Assembly: GCA_963724625.1 (NCBI GenBank)
Contig: CAVRVO010000028.1
Coordinates: forward strand, 8,021-72,020
Source of the DNA: DATBVX01 sp963724625
GTDB lineage: Bacteria > Pseudomonadota > Gammaproteobacteria > Steroidobacterales > Steroidobacteraceae
Length of the DNA: 64,000 nucleotides
Reading direction: 5' to 3'
The notes beneath the pieces are model-generated. The model did not search any database, had not been told where the DNA came from, and saw only the letters and a list, made by a program, of their open reading frames with translations. The position numbers and the translations under genes are program-made. Below are positions 1 to 7,110 of this stretch, one piece after another (the stretch's first letter is position 1; each line of letters opens with the position of its first letter).

Positions 1-526
1 AGTCTCCAACGTCGATCGCGGGCTTGCCGGAATCCGGTCCGGCGAGCGTTACACCGATGAGCTTGGGCCCGATGCCCTTGCTGAAAGGGAAACGTTCCGT
101 CTGCGTGTATTCCTTGCCGCTCGCGAGCTTGCCATTGAGCGAGATCGCAATCTCATGCTGTCCGGTGGTGATGTTTCCGGTGTAGATCCTCTGCACGCCG
201 CCTTTCTGCAGTGCTTCGAGTTCCTTGAAGGTGTAGATGTAATGCGCGGCGAGTTGCCCATCGATCTGAACCTGCACCGCGTCGAGACGGAAAGTTTCGT
301 CCTGCGCAATCGCCACAAAGACGGCAACGTGAGTGTTGGACGGGTAGAGCAGCTTCTCCTCCAGCTGATTGAGGTCCGCTGCAATACTCAGGACGTCGGA
401 CTTGACCTCCTGGACCTGTTCGTCGAGGCCTTTCATCTGCTCCCGCGCAGCGTCTTGCGTTCGACCTGGCGTCGCACAGACGCAAAGCAGGATGCTCAGC
501 ACGAGACGTCGGATTGCCTGTGACAT
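1..526 (-). CDS. Secreted conserved hypothetical protein (3' end outside window)
   Basis: About 175 residues are visible, reading leftwards from an ATG at 526; the gene continues beyond the window edge. The first 24 residues (MSQAIRRLVLSILLCVCATP...) form a Sec signal peptide. A short charged helical stretch follows (about 28-60, coiled-coil-like, KGLDEQVQEVKSDV), then a beta-rich region with the segments VAVFVAIAQDETFRLDAVQV and LEALQKGGVQRIYTGN. I do not recognise a named family with certainty. It lies downstream of a cyclic di-GMP-I riboswitch on the same strand, with a leader of about 340 bases between them, so expression is probably tuned by that second messenger. The product should be periplasmic or surface-exposed. 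Confidence 0.7.
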   Translation of the reverse strand, partial: MSQAIRRLVLSILLCVCATPGRTQDAAREQMKGLDEQVQEVKSDVLSIAADLNQLEEKLLYPSNTHVAVFVAIAQDETFRLDAVQVQIDGQLAAHYIYTFKELEALQKGGVQRIYTGNITTGQHEIAISLNGKLASGKEYTQTERFPFSKGIGPKLIGVTLAGPDSGKPAIDVGD

Positions 527-645
527 GGGCGGATTACCTTTTCAGGGCAGCGTGGTGTTTACGTAGGCCTGAGGAACTCGGGCATCGCAAACTTGAAGAT
601 GGTGTCGGGCGTTCGGGCTATTTCAGCCCGGCGCACGCGGCTGGT

Positions 646-792
646 TTACGCTCGGGCCTTCGGGCTCGAGCGAAACACTCCGGTCTGTGGCAAGCGTTGC
701 GGGTTGCGAGCTCCGAGCGAGCACTGGAGTGCCGGCCGCGGATGGCAGCGTGAGCGGACGAGCGCACTCTCAGTGGAATGGCATCCAGTCAT
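646..792 (-). CDS. Possible 48-residue leader ORF downstream of riboswitch
   Basis: This is the first ATG downstream of the riboswitch with a strong ribosome-binding site: GGGAGG lies 7-12 bases before the ATG at 792. The encoded peptide starts MTGCHSTESALVRSRCHP and ends at a TAA at 646. It has no recognisable domain and its composition (rich in R, S, P) looks like unselected GC-rich DNA. It may be a leader peptide, a remnant of a larger gene, or chance. The leader just below it can form two hairpins, one with arms GCTCG/CGAGC and one with arms CGGGCT/AGCCCG, so the stretch may be structured RNA instead. Confidence 0.2.
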   Translation of the reverse strand: MTGCHSTESALVRSRCHPRPALQCSLGARNPQRLPQTGVFRSSPKARA

Positions 793-865
793 GTTTTCCT
801 CCCTAGTCCACCAGGTGCAACGCATCGTCTGGAACGCACCGAGCAGCCGGTTAGTCGACTGGATT

Positions 866-956
866 TCGGCGGTCCCGCTGTCATGGAGCCCGTGCTCTTT
901 AGACCGGAGACTTTGCGTCGCCACCTTTCGGTGGGTTTGCCCTGTCGTGAAACCGC
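866..956 (-). promoter_or_regulatory. Cyclic di-GMP-I (GEMM-I) riboswitch aptamer
   Basis: Read on the minus strand, the segment follows the GEMM-I consensus closely. It has CACGACAGGGCAAACC, then a CCACC-GAAA-GGUGG hairpin with the conserved GAAA tetraloop, then GACGCAAAGUCUCCGG, UCUAAAG, a second hairpin GAGC-ACGG-GCUC, and the closing AGCGGGACC that pairs with GGUC. The AGGGCAAACC, GACGCAAAG and CUCCGG blocks are the signature of this class (established knowledge, as in the Vibrio Vc2 RNA). It points at the minus-strand secreted protein gene at the left edge. Whether it acts on transcription or translation is not clear; no obvious U-tailed terminator follows. Confidence 0.88.
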
Positions 957-987
957 GCACATCCTTGCGCCGGTTTTGATCGGGCGG

Positions 988-1003
988 TGTGATGTGACTC
1001 ACA
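988..1003. promoter_or_regulatory. Perfect CRP/Clp-type operator
   Basis: The 16 bases TGTGATGTGACTCACA match TGTGA-N6-TCACA exactly. The site lies between the minus-strand riboswitch transcript and the plus-strand TonB receptor. Downstream on the plus strand, TTGACT at 1034-1039 followed after 17 bases by a weak GTAAGT could be a promoter; the palindrome would then be centred near -72, a position used by class I CRP activation. It could equally serve the minus-strand promoter. The protein that binds is inferred, not seen. Confidence 0.6.
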
Positions 1004-1099
1004 CATCACCAACGTATGGACTTGGGTGTTTCCTTGACTTAATCCTGCGGTTTCGCGTAAGTCCCCGCGGTTGCGAGCAACTCGACCATTCAGGATTCT

Positions 1100-3121
1100 G
1101 TGCGTGGAGTGTGGTTTTTTTTGGACAGTCCTTGTAATCGTTCCAGCGTTGACTCGGCAGGTTTATTCTGTTTGCGCGACCTCGATTGGCTCGTACGACT
1201 CACTGTTGCATTGGTCCTCGCAGCACCTCGCGTCGTCGTGGCAACCGATACCAAACAGGATGACGAGGAACGGAGCGCACTAGGCAGGATAGTCGTCACC
1301 GCGACTCGTACTGCGACGCTCATCGCCGATGAGCCCTTGCGTGTCGAGGCGGTTCCGGCCGAGGAGATCGAGGAGAACCTGACGGTGCAGCCCGGCAACC
1401 TCTCTTCCCTTCTCACCGAACTGCCCGGTGTTCGCGTGCAATCCGTTGCGCCGGGACTCACCGGAGCAAAACTGCAGCTGCGCGGCATGCCCGGACGACA
1501 CACGCTCGTGCTTACAGACGGATTGCCATTGCTCGGTGCTGAGGCAGATGCGTTCGGTCTATTGCAGACACCGCCGCTCGACCTCGAGCGGGTGGAGGTC
1601 ATCAAGGGCGCAGCCTCGGCGCTCTACGGCAGCTCGACTCTCGGAGGTGTCCTCAATCTGGTATCGCGTAACCCCGAAGCGGAGTCGACTCTGCTGGCGA
1701 ACGCAGGTTCGCGCGGCGCTACTGACCTCGTCGGGTTCTTCGCACTCGATGCAGGCTCCGAATGGTCGGGCACGCTCACAGGGGGCGCCCATCACCAATC
1801 ACGCGAGGATATCGACCACGATGGCTGGTCGGATCTCGCGGGCTACCGGCGATTCACGTTGCGGCCGCGCCTGTGGTGGAACCAAGGAAAGGTGCGCTCC
1901 GTGGTGGTGACTGCGGGATTCGTCGATGAGACCCGCGACGGCGGCACGTTTCCAGGTCGCGTACTTCCCAATGGCTCATCTTTTGTCGAAGCACTGGACA
2001 CTCGCCGGTTCGATATCGGCACTGTGGGACAGTGGAAATTGGACGATGGACATTCGTTGAGTGCACGACTCTCGATGACATCGACACGACTCGACAAGAC
2101 TTTCGGGGCACTGCACATTCCTTCCACTCAAACCACTGCATTCGGTGAGACAGTCTGGGGAACCACAAACGATCGCCACGCCTGGTTGCTCGGTCTCGCC
2201 TTTGAGCATGACGAACTTGCGGTTGCGGCCGTACCCGGGGTCGGCTACTCATACAACATCCCTGCCGTATTCGCTCAGGATGAGTTCACACCGGCGCCGT
2301 GGCTCAGACTCGCGGCCAGCGCTCGAGTCGATGCACACAACAGGTATGGCACATTCTTCAGCCCGCGCCTCTCAGCGCTGTTTCGCAAGCCATCGAGCGA
2401 TTGGAGTCTGCGCGCCTCGATCGGCAGCGGCTTCGCTGCACCCACTCCGTTTCTGGACGAGATCGAGGCCACGAGCCTCGGGACACTCTTGCCCTTGCGC
2501 GACCTGAGCGCAGAACGCGCGGTGAACGCCTCGCTGGACATCAGGTGGAGCGACGCGAGTTGGGACGTGAATGCAAGTGTATTCGGCTCGGAGATCCGCG
2601 ATCCCCTTGAGGCACTACCGATTGGTACGGACCAGTTCGAGATCGTCAACGCGCCGGGCCCACGGCGCGCGGCGGGTGCCGAAGCTCTGATCGGCTACGT
2701 CTCCGGCCCTCTTCACGCGCTCGCCTCGTGGAGCTATCTCGATGTCTCGGAGAGTGTCGTGCCCGGAGCCCGCCGCGACGTCCCCTTGATACCTCGACAC
2801 TCAGCCGAGGTTGCCTTCATTGTCGAGAGCGAAGCACGCGGACGGATCGGGCTGGAACTCGGTTACGTCGGAGAGCAGGCGCTCCCCGACGATCCCTATC
2901 GTGCGGTGAGCCGCGAATACTTCGAGCTCAACGCTCTCGCCGAGATCCGTTTTGGCGGAATCGCGGTGTTCTGCAACGCCATCAATCTCACCGACGTGCG
3001 ACAGACACACTACGACCCGCTGGTTCGGCCAACGCCCGGGCCCGGCGGCAATCCCATCACCGATGTGTGGGCGCCGGTTGCAGGTCGCATTTTCAACGTC
3101 GGCATCCGCGCCGAGCTTTGA
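1100..3121 (+). CDS. TonB-dependent outer-membrane receptor
   Basis: The protein has 673 residues from a GTG preceded by AGGA; a TTG at 1172 would start directly at the hydrophobic signal segment (LTVALVLAAPRVVVA) and may be the true start. After cleavage comes a TonB-box-like stretch (GRIVVTATRT), a plug domain (LLTELPGVRVQ, LQLRGMPGRHTLVLTDG, VEVIKGAASALYGSSTLGG) and a C-terminal beta barrel ending in NVGIRAEL. These are the classic motifs of TonB-dependent receptors, which import siderophores, cobalamin, sugars or metals across the outer membrane. At this length it is closest in architecture to BtuB/CirA-type receptors; the substrate cannot be read from the sequence. No cobalamin or iron regulatory box was recognised upstream; the nearest site is a CRP-type palindrome. 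Confidence 0.93.
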   Translation: MRGVWFFLDSPCNRSSVDSAGLFCLRDLDWLVRLTVALVLAAPRVVVATDTKQDDEERSALGRIVVTATRTATLIADEPLRVEAVPAEEIEENLTVQPGNLSSLLTELPGVRVQSVAPGLTGAKLQLRGMPGRHTLVLTDGLPLLGAEADAFGLLQTPPLDLERVEVIKGAASALYGSSTLGGVLNLVSRNPEAESTLLANAGSRGATDLVGFFALDAGSEWSGTLTGGAHHQSREDIDHDGWSDLAGYRRFTLRPRLWWNQGKVRSVVVTAGFVDETRDGGTFPGRVLPNGSSFVEALDTRRFDIGTVGQWKLDDGHSLSARLSMTSTRLDKTFGALHIPSTQTTAFGETVWGTTNDRHAWLLGLAFEHDELAVAAVPGVGYSYNIPAVFAQDEFTPAPWLRLAASARVDAHNRYGTFFSPRLSALFRKPSSDWSLRASIGSGFAAPTPFLDEIEATSLGTLLPLRDLSAERAVNASLDIRWSDASWDVNASVFGSEIRDPLEALPIGTDQFEIVNAPGPRRAAGAEALIGYVSGPLHALASWSYLDVSESVVPGARRDVPLIPRHSAEVAFIVESEARGRIGLELGYVGEQALPDDPYRAVSREYFELNALAEIRFGGIAVFCNAINLTDVRQTHYDPLVRPTPGPGGNPITDVWAPVAGRIFNVGIRAEL

Positions 3122-3164
3122 TCCTCCGACGAGGACTCTTCTGCCCCGAGTCGGAATGCCGCGA

Positions 3165-4019
3165 TCAGTGCGCCTTGAGATCCTCGACAATTGCGGCCAT
3201 ACCGGGGTCGCGATTCGCCAGCCAGTCCTGTGACATCAGCGGAGCGCGCAATGCAGGCTCGAGCGTGGGCACGGCAAGGTCGAACTGGTCGCCGTAGCAG
3301 CGCGGATTGCCATGGCAACCGTCAACGAGGTTCCAGTAACCGGTGTTGATAGCAAAGCAGACCTTGGATGCGGGGAGGCAGACCGGTTCCCCATGCTCCG
3401 ACCACCAGTGCATGCGATCGCCCACCGCGTCGCCAACGATCGTCACCTTGTCGCCGCCATCGTGCTTCAGCGCGGCGGCGGAGGCGATGCCCGCCGAGAA
3501 TGTGTAGTTGCCGACGAGGAGATAGATTCGCCCGGGAACGCGCTGCGCGATCTCGCGCATGAGGTCGCGGTTCTGCGTGTTGTCGCCACCCGTGTCGAAG
3601 CGCAGGTCGAGGATGAGGTTCTTCGGCGGCGAGGACTTCAGACGTTTCGAAACGGCACCCACGAATGGTGCGATCTTCTCATCGCCCTCGTCGAAGTTGC
3701 TGCGGAACTGTACGTAGAGCGCCTCGAGATCCGGCAGATCGATCATGCGAAACCAGGCGTCGGGCTCCTGAAGGTATAGCGGCGCGCGGGAGGGATCGAC
3801 GGCGGTCCGCCACCCTTTCTCGCGCTCTCCGTCCCAGAGCGCCGGGATCCAATAACGTCCCGGAACCTGCCCGGGTGGCATTTCCGCCGCTGGGTGTGCA
3901 TCGACGGTCCGCGTTACGGCCCGGCCGTTGGCGAGCTTCAGTTGAAGCTCGAGCCGATCGGGATGCCGCGCGAGGCCGATCGCGTGCAAAGCCTCGGGGC
4001 TGTGGAAGATCCAGTTCAT
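3165..4019 (-). CDS. S41-family peptidase, C-terminal part (frameshifted)
   Basis: The 284-residue frame carries the catalytic region of an S41 (tail-specific/C-terminal processing) peptidase: LILDLRFDTGGDN, then NYTFSAGIASAA, where the serine in TFSAG is the expected nucleophile, then GDAVGDRMHWWSE. The apparent ATG at 4019 is internal. Reading back through a one-base shift joins it smoothly to the upstream frame (GGT-DEYRRWQ-MNWIF), so this is the second half of one gene rather than an independent protein. Without a frameshift correction, or if translated alone, it lacks the export signal. It converges on the TonB receptor with a 43-base gap. Confidence 0.8.
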   Translation of the reverse strand: MNWIFHSPEALHAIGLARHPDRLELQLKLANGRAVTRTVDAHPAAEMPPGQVPGRYWIPALWDGEREKGWRTAVDPSRAPLYLQEPDAWFRMIDLPDLEALYVQFRSNFDEGDEKIAPFVGAVSKRLKSSPPKNLILDLRFDTGGDNTQNRDLMREIAQRVPGRIYLLVGNYTFSAGIASAAALKHDGGDKVTIVGDAVGDRMHWWSEHGEPVCLPASKVCFAINTGYWNLVDGCHGNPRCYGDQFDLAVPTLEPALRAPLMSQDWLANRDPGMAAIVEDLKAH

Positions 4020-4035
4020 TTGCCAGCGACGGTAC

Positions 4036-4521
4036 TCATCGAGTGCCGCCCTGCAGCGGACGAAGGCGTTCCATCAGCTCGCCGGGTGTCAGGCCGTCGA
4101 TCGTTACAATCGAGGCGCCGAGGAGATCAGCCGAGTCGGGGCCGGCGCGCGCGATGAGGAGTGCGTCCGCGAACCAGATCATGCGCACGGGAAGGCGCAA
4201 TTTCGGGCGCCAGCTGCCCTCGCCAGGATGGATCGAATCGTGTCCGTTGTCGGCGAGGCCTGCGAAGCGTGCGAGCGCGAGCATGAACTGAGCGTCCGTC
4301 ATCGCAGGTGCTCGGCCGCGCAGGTCGACGATGAGTGCGTGCGCCCGCTCCCGTGCGTCGGGCGAGAACACGGGCGCCTGATCGACGTACCCGTGCTGCA
4401 CGATATCGAGGTCCGCAAGCCGCGACTCAGCAACCTCGTCCGCCGCCACGGTCGTGGCGCACGCGCTCGCGATCAGGAAGCCAAGGGCCAGCTGTTGCAG
4501 GGTGACCAGCGACACGCTCAT
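4036..4521 (-). CDS. S41-family peptidase, N-terminal part (frameshifted)
   Basis: The start is the ATG at 4521, preceded on the minus strand by GAAGGA. It encodes a Sec signal peptide (MSVSLVTLQQLALGFLIASA...) and about 140 residues of the N-terminal domain typical of secreted S41 peptidases (AHALIVDLRGRAPAMTDAQF, ARFAGLADNGHDS). It stops at TGA 4036-4038 just after LQGGTR. Deleting one base near 4041 continues the frame into the downstream half. The gene is either a sequencing-error victim or a recent pseudogene. Its start codon is only 26 bases from that of the divergent potassium channel, so each promoter must sit inside the other gene or its leader. Confidence 0.75.
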   Translation of the reverse strand: MSVSLVTLQQLALGFLIASACATTVAADEVAESRLADLDIVQHGYVDQAPVFSPDARERAHALIVDLRGRAPAMTDAQFMLALARFAGLADNGHDSIHPGEGSWRPKLRLPVRMIWFADALLIARAGPDSADLLGASIVTIDGLTPGELMERLRPLQGGTR

Positions 4522-4547
4522 ATTATTCCTTCGGGAGGGAACAAAAA

Positions 4548-5225
4548 ATGACGATTCGCACCACGCGCGATGCACTCCGGCGCCTGTTTTACCAGCGCTG
4601 TTTCCATCTATTCATCCTGTTGCTGGCGCTGATCGCCGCGGCACCCTTCATCGATACTTCGCCGGGCGGTGCGCTCATCAACAACGTGATCAACGCCTTC
4701 ATCATCGTCGCCGCGGTAGCGGCAGTCGGCCGCACGAAATTGTCTTTCGTGCTCGTGCTCTTGCTCGCAGTTCCGGCGCTGGGGTTTCAGTGGTTGTGGG
4801 CGATGAACGGCCTGGCGGAGGATTACTACAAGTCGCTCGGGTTCAACATCGCCCTCTACGTGGCTACGCTCACGTTTCTGCTGAAGTATGTCTTCGATCG
4901 CGAAGTCATGACCGGCGACAGATTGTCGGGCGCGGCGTCAGCCTATCTCATGATCGGCATCCTGTGGGGCTTCATATATACCCTCATCGATCGCCTGTTC
5001 CCGGGCTCTTTTTCGATGCGCGGTGTGATCGGGCCGCTCAAGGCCATGGACCTGCTCTACTTCAGCTTCTCCGCCGTCTCGACCACGGGTTTCGGCGACA
5101 TCATAGCGATCACGCGCCCGGCACAAACCGCCTGCACCATTGAGATGATCATCGGTCAGCTGTTCATCGCGATACTGATTGCGAGGCTGGTTGGCGTCTA
5201 CCCGCCGCTGGGACGCGCCGAGTGA
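4548..5225 (+). CDS. Two-pore-helix potassium channel family membrane protein
   Basis: The protein has 225 residues and about six hydrophobic segments. Near the C-terminus (about 172-205) it has the pore signature: a membrane helix, then FSFSAVSTTGFGD, then another helix (EMIIGQLFIAILIARLVG). TTGFGD corresponds to the TVGYGD/TxGFGD selectivity filter of the bacterial Ion_trans_2 family. No cytoplasmic RCK/TrkA-N domain is present, and the extra N-terminal helices resemble the short potassium channels common in Proteobacteria. GGGAGGG stands 7-13 bases before the ATG. Potassium conductance is the family expectation; direction and gating are unknown. Confidence 0.88.
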   Translation: MTIRTTRDALRRLFYQRCFHLFILLLALIAAAPFIDTSPGGALINNVINAFIIVAAVAAVGRTKLSFVLVLLLAVPALGFQWLWAMNGLAEDYYKSLGFNIALYVATLTFLLKYVFDREVMTGDRLSGAASAYLMIGILWGFIYTLIDRLFPGSFSMRGVIGPLKAMDLLYFSFSAVSTTGFGDIIAITRPAQTACTIEMIIGQLFIAILIARLVGVYPPLGRAE

Positions 5226-5339
5226 CGACCGGTAAGGCTCCATACTGGCGGAGTGATCTTTAAGAAGCGCTTACCCGCCTTAAGAAATCTTCAGGTGCGA
5301 GCGCCTTGCGCACCGCGTGCGAGAATCGCCAACGTATGG

Positions 5340-5366
5340 TTGACTCATTCGCCGTGCGGCTATAAG
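5340..5366 (+). promoter_or_regulatory. Candidate sigma-70 promoter of the ABC transporter operon
   Basis: TTGACT (5340-5345) and TATAAG (5361-5366) are separated by 15 bases, slightly short of the usual 17. Transcription would begin about 5373, giving a leader of only some seven bases before the ATG at 5380. No Shine-Dalgarno sequence is visible, which is consistent with near-leaderless translation. The boxes are seen; their use is inference. Confidence 0.4.
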
Positions 5367-5379
5367 GCGCGCACCGTCC

Positions 5380-7098
5380 ATGGCCACGCGCAACGCCCCA
5401 TTCGGTTTCCTGCGCGATCTCGCGACCCGCTGGGATCTGATCGCGATCGTGCTGGTGATCGGTCTGATTGCCCTGCTCGGCGAAGCAAGCCGTGGACTGC
5501 TCGCGCCGCTGGCGAGACTCGAAGCAATTCCCCTGTCCCTGGATCCGGCTCATCTGCCCGAATACGCCGCGCGCACGACGCTGCGCATGTTCGCCGCGCT
5601 CGGGCTCTCGCTCGTGTTCACGCTTAGCTACGCGACCTGGGCCGCGAAGAGTCCGCGTGCCGGGAAGCTCCTGATTCCGATCCTGGACATTCTTCAATCG
5701 GTGCCGATTCTCGGCTTCATCTCCATCACGGTGGTGTTCTTCATGTCACTGGCGCCGGGCCAGGTGCTCGGCGCGGAGCTCGCCGCGATCTTCGCGATCT
5801 TCACCAGCCAGGCCTGGAACATGGCCTTCAGCTTCTACCAGTCACTCCGCACCGTGCCGGTCGAGCTCACCGAGGCCGCCGAGAGCTTTCACCTCTCGCC
5901 GTGGATGCGGTTCTGGCAGGTCGAGGTGCCCTTCGGCCTGCCGGCGCTGATCTGGAACATGATGATGTCGATGTCGGGCGGCTGGTTCTTCGTGGTCGCA
6001 TCGGAGTCGATCAGCGTCGGACACACTTCGGTGAGGCTCCCCGGGATCGGCTCGTACATTGCGCTCGCCATCGAGCAGCGCAATCTCACTGCGATCGGCT
6101 GGGCGATCCTCGCCATGCTGGTGGTCATTCTGCTTTACGACCAGTTGGTCTTTCGGCCGCTCATCGCCTGGGTCGATCGGCTGCGTTTCGAGCAGGATCC
6201 GAGCGGCCGGGTGCCGCGCTCCTGGGCGCTCACAGTGATGCAACGCTCACGCCTCATCTCGGCCCTTACCGGCGCGTTTTACGCGGCGGTGCGTTGGACG
6301 AGCTGGGCCATGCCGATTGGATCCGCGTCGCCCCGGGCGCGCGTACCGTCGCAGGGAGCAATGGACCGCGTCTGGACAGGCGCCGTCGTCGTGTTCGTTG
6401 GGCTGGCGCTGTGGTACCTGATGCGCGGGGTTATCCTGGCAACGTCCCCCCACGAGGCCACATCGGTGGCGATGCTCGCGCTTCTCACCATGTTGCGCGT
6501 GTTCGTGCTCATCGCAGTTGCGAGCCTCGTGTGGGTGCCGATCGGTGTGTGGGTGGGATTGCGCCCGCGTGTGCGTGAGGTCGTGCAGCCTGTCGCGCAG
6601 TTTCTCGCCGCGTTCCCCGCGAACCTGCTGTTTCCGCTTGCGGTCTACGGGATCGTTACCTGGCAGCTGAATCCCGATGTGTGGCTGAGCCCGCTGATGA
6701 TCCTGGGCACACAGTGGTACATCCTGTTCAACGTCATCGCGGGCGCTTCCGCGATCCCCGGCGAGCTGCGGTACGCCGCGGAGAACCTCGGTGTCGGTGG
6801 CTGGCTCTGGTGGCGCCGGGTGGCGTTGCCTGCCGTTATTCCTTACTACCTGACCGGAGCGATTACCGCCTCGGGCGGATCGTGGAACGCAGCGATCGTC
6901 GCGGAACTCGTCACGTGGGGACAAACCCAAGTGAAAGCCCATGGGCTCGGAGCCTACATCGCCGAAGCCACTGTTGCCGGGGACTATCACCGCATCGTCC
7001 TTGGCATTGCCACGATGAGCGTGTTCGTCGTGACAATCAATCGCTTCTTCTGGCGGCCTCTTTACTACTACGCCGAGCGCAAGTTTCGTCTCGGCTGA
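5380..7098 (+). CDS. ABC transporter permease, NitT/TauT/bicarbonate class, two fused permease units
   Basis: The 572 residues contain two homologous BPD_transp_1 permease halves. The first has its EAA loop around LTEAAESFHLSPWMRFWQVEVPFGLPAL (about residues 163-190) and the second around LRYAAENLGVGGWLWWRRVALPAV (about 462-485). Each half has five to six membrane helices. Single-chain double permeases of this kind work with an ATPase of the nitrate/sulfonate/bicarbonate type, and the ATPase gene follows 12 bases downstream. No periplasmic substrate-binding protein gene is present nearby, so the substrate is undefined. The neighbouring carbonic anhydrase makes bicarbonate a tempting but unproven guess. 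Confidence 0.9.
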   Translation: MATRNAPFGFLRDLATRWDLIAIVLVIGLIALLGEASRGLLAPLARLEAIPLSLDPAHLPEYAARTTLRMFAALGLSLVFTLSYATWAAKSPRAGKLLIPILDILQSVPILGFISITVVFFMSLAPGQVLGAELAAIFAIFTSQAWNMAFSFYQSLRTVPVELTEAAESFHLSPWMRFWQVEVPFGLPALIWNMMMSMSGGWFFVVASESISVGHTSVRLPGIGSYIALAIEQRNLTAIGWAILAMLVVILLYDQLVFRPLIAWVDRLRFEQDPSGRVPRSWALTVMQRSRLISALTGAFYAAVRWTSWAMPIGSASPRARVPSQGAMDRVWTGAVVVFVGLALWYLMRGVILATSPHEATSVAMLALLTMLRVFVLIAVASLVWVPIGVWVGLRPRVREVVQPVAQFLAAFPANLLFPLAVYGIVTWQLNPDVWLSPLMILGTQWYILFNVIAGASAIPGELRYAAENLGVGGWLWWRRVALPAVIPYYLTGAITASGGSWNAAIVAELVTWGQTQVKAHGLGAYIAEATVAGDYHRIVLGIATMSVFVVTINRFFWRPLYYYAERKFRLG

Positions 7099-7110
7099 CG
7101 GGATCGATCC

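Noticed and set aside
866..956. Possible cobalamin riboswitch serving the TonB receptor
   Set aside because: The plus-strand GACCGGAGACTTTGC recalls a B12 box only superficially; the minus-strand reading fits GEMM-I in all its blocks.
2275..2649. Minus-strand frames inside the TonB receptor
   Set aside because: Antisense to plug and barrel codons, no family signal.
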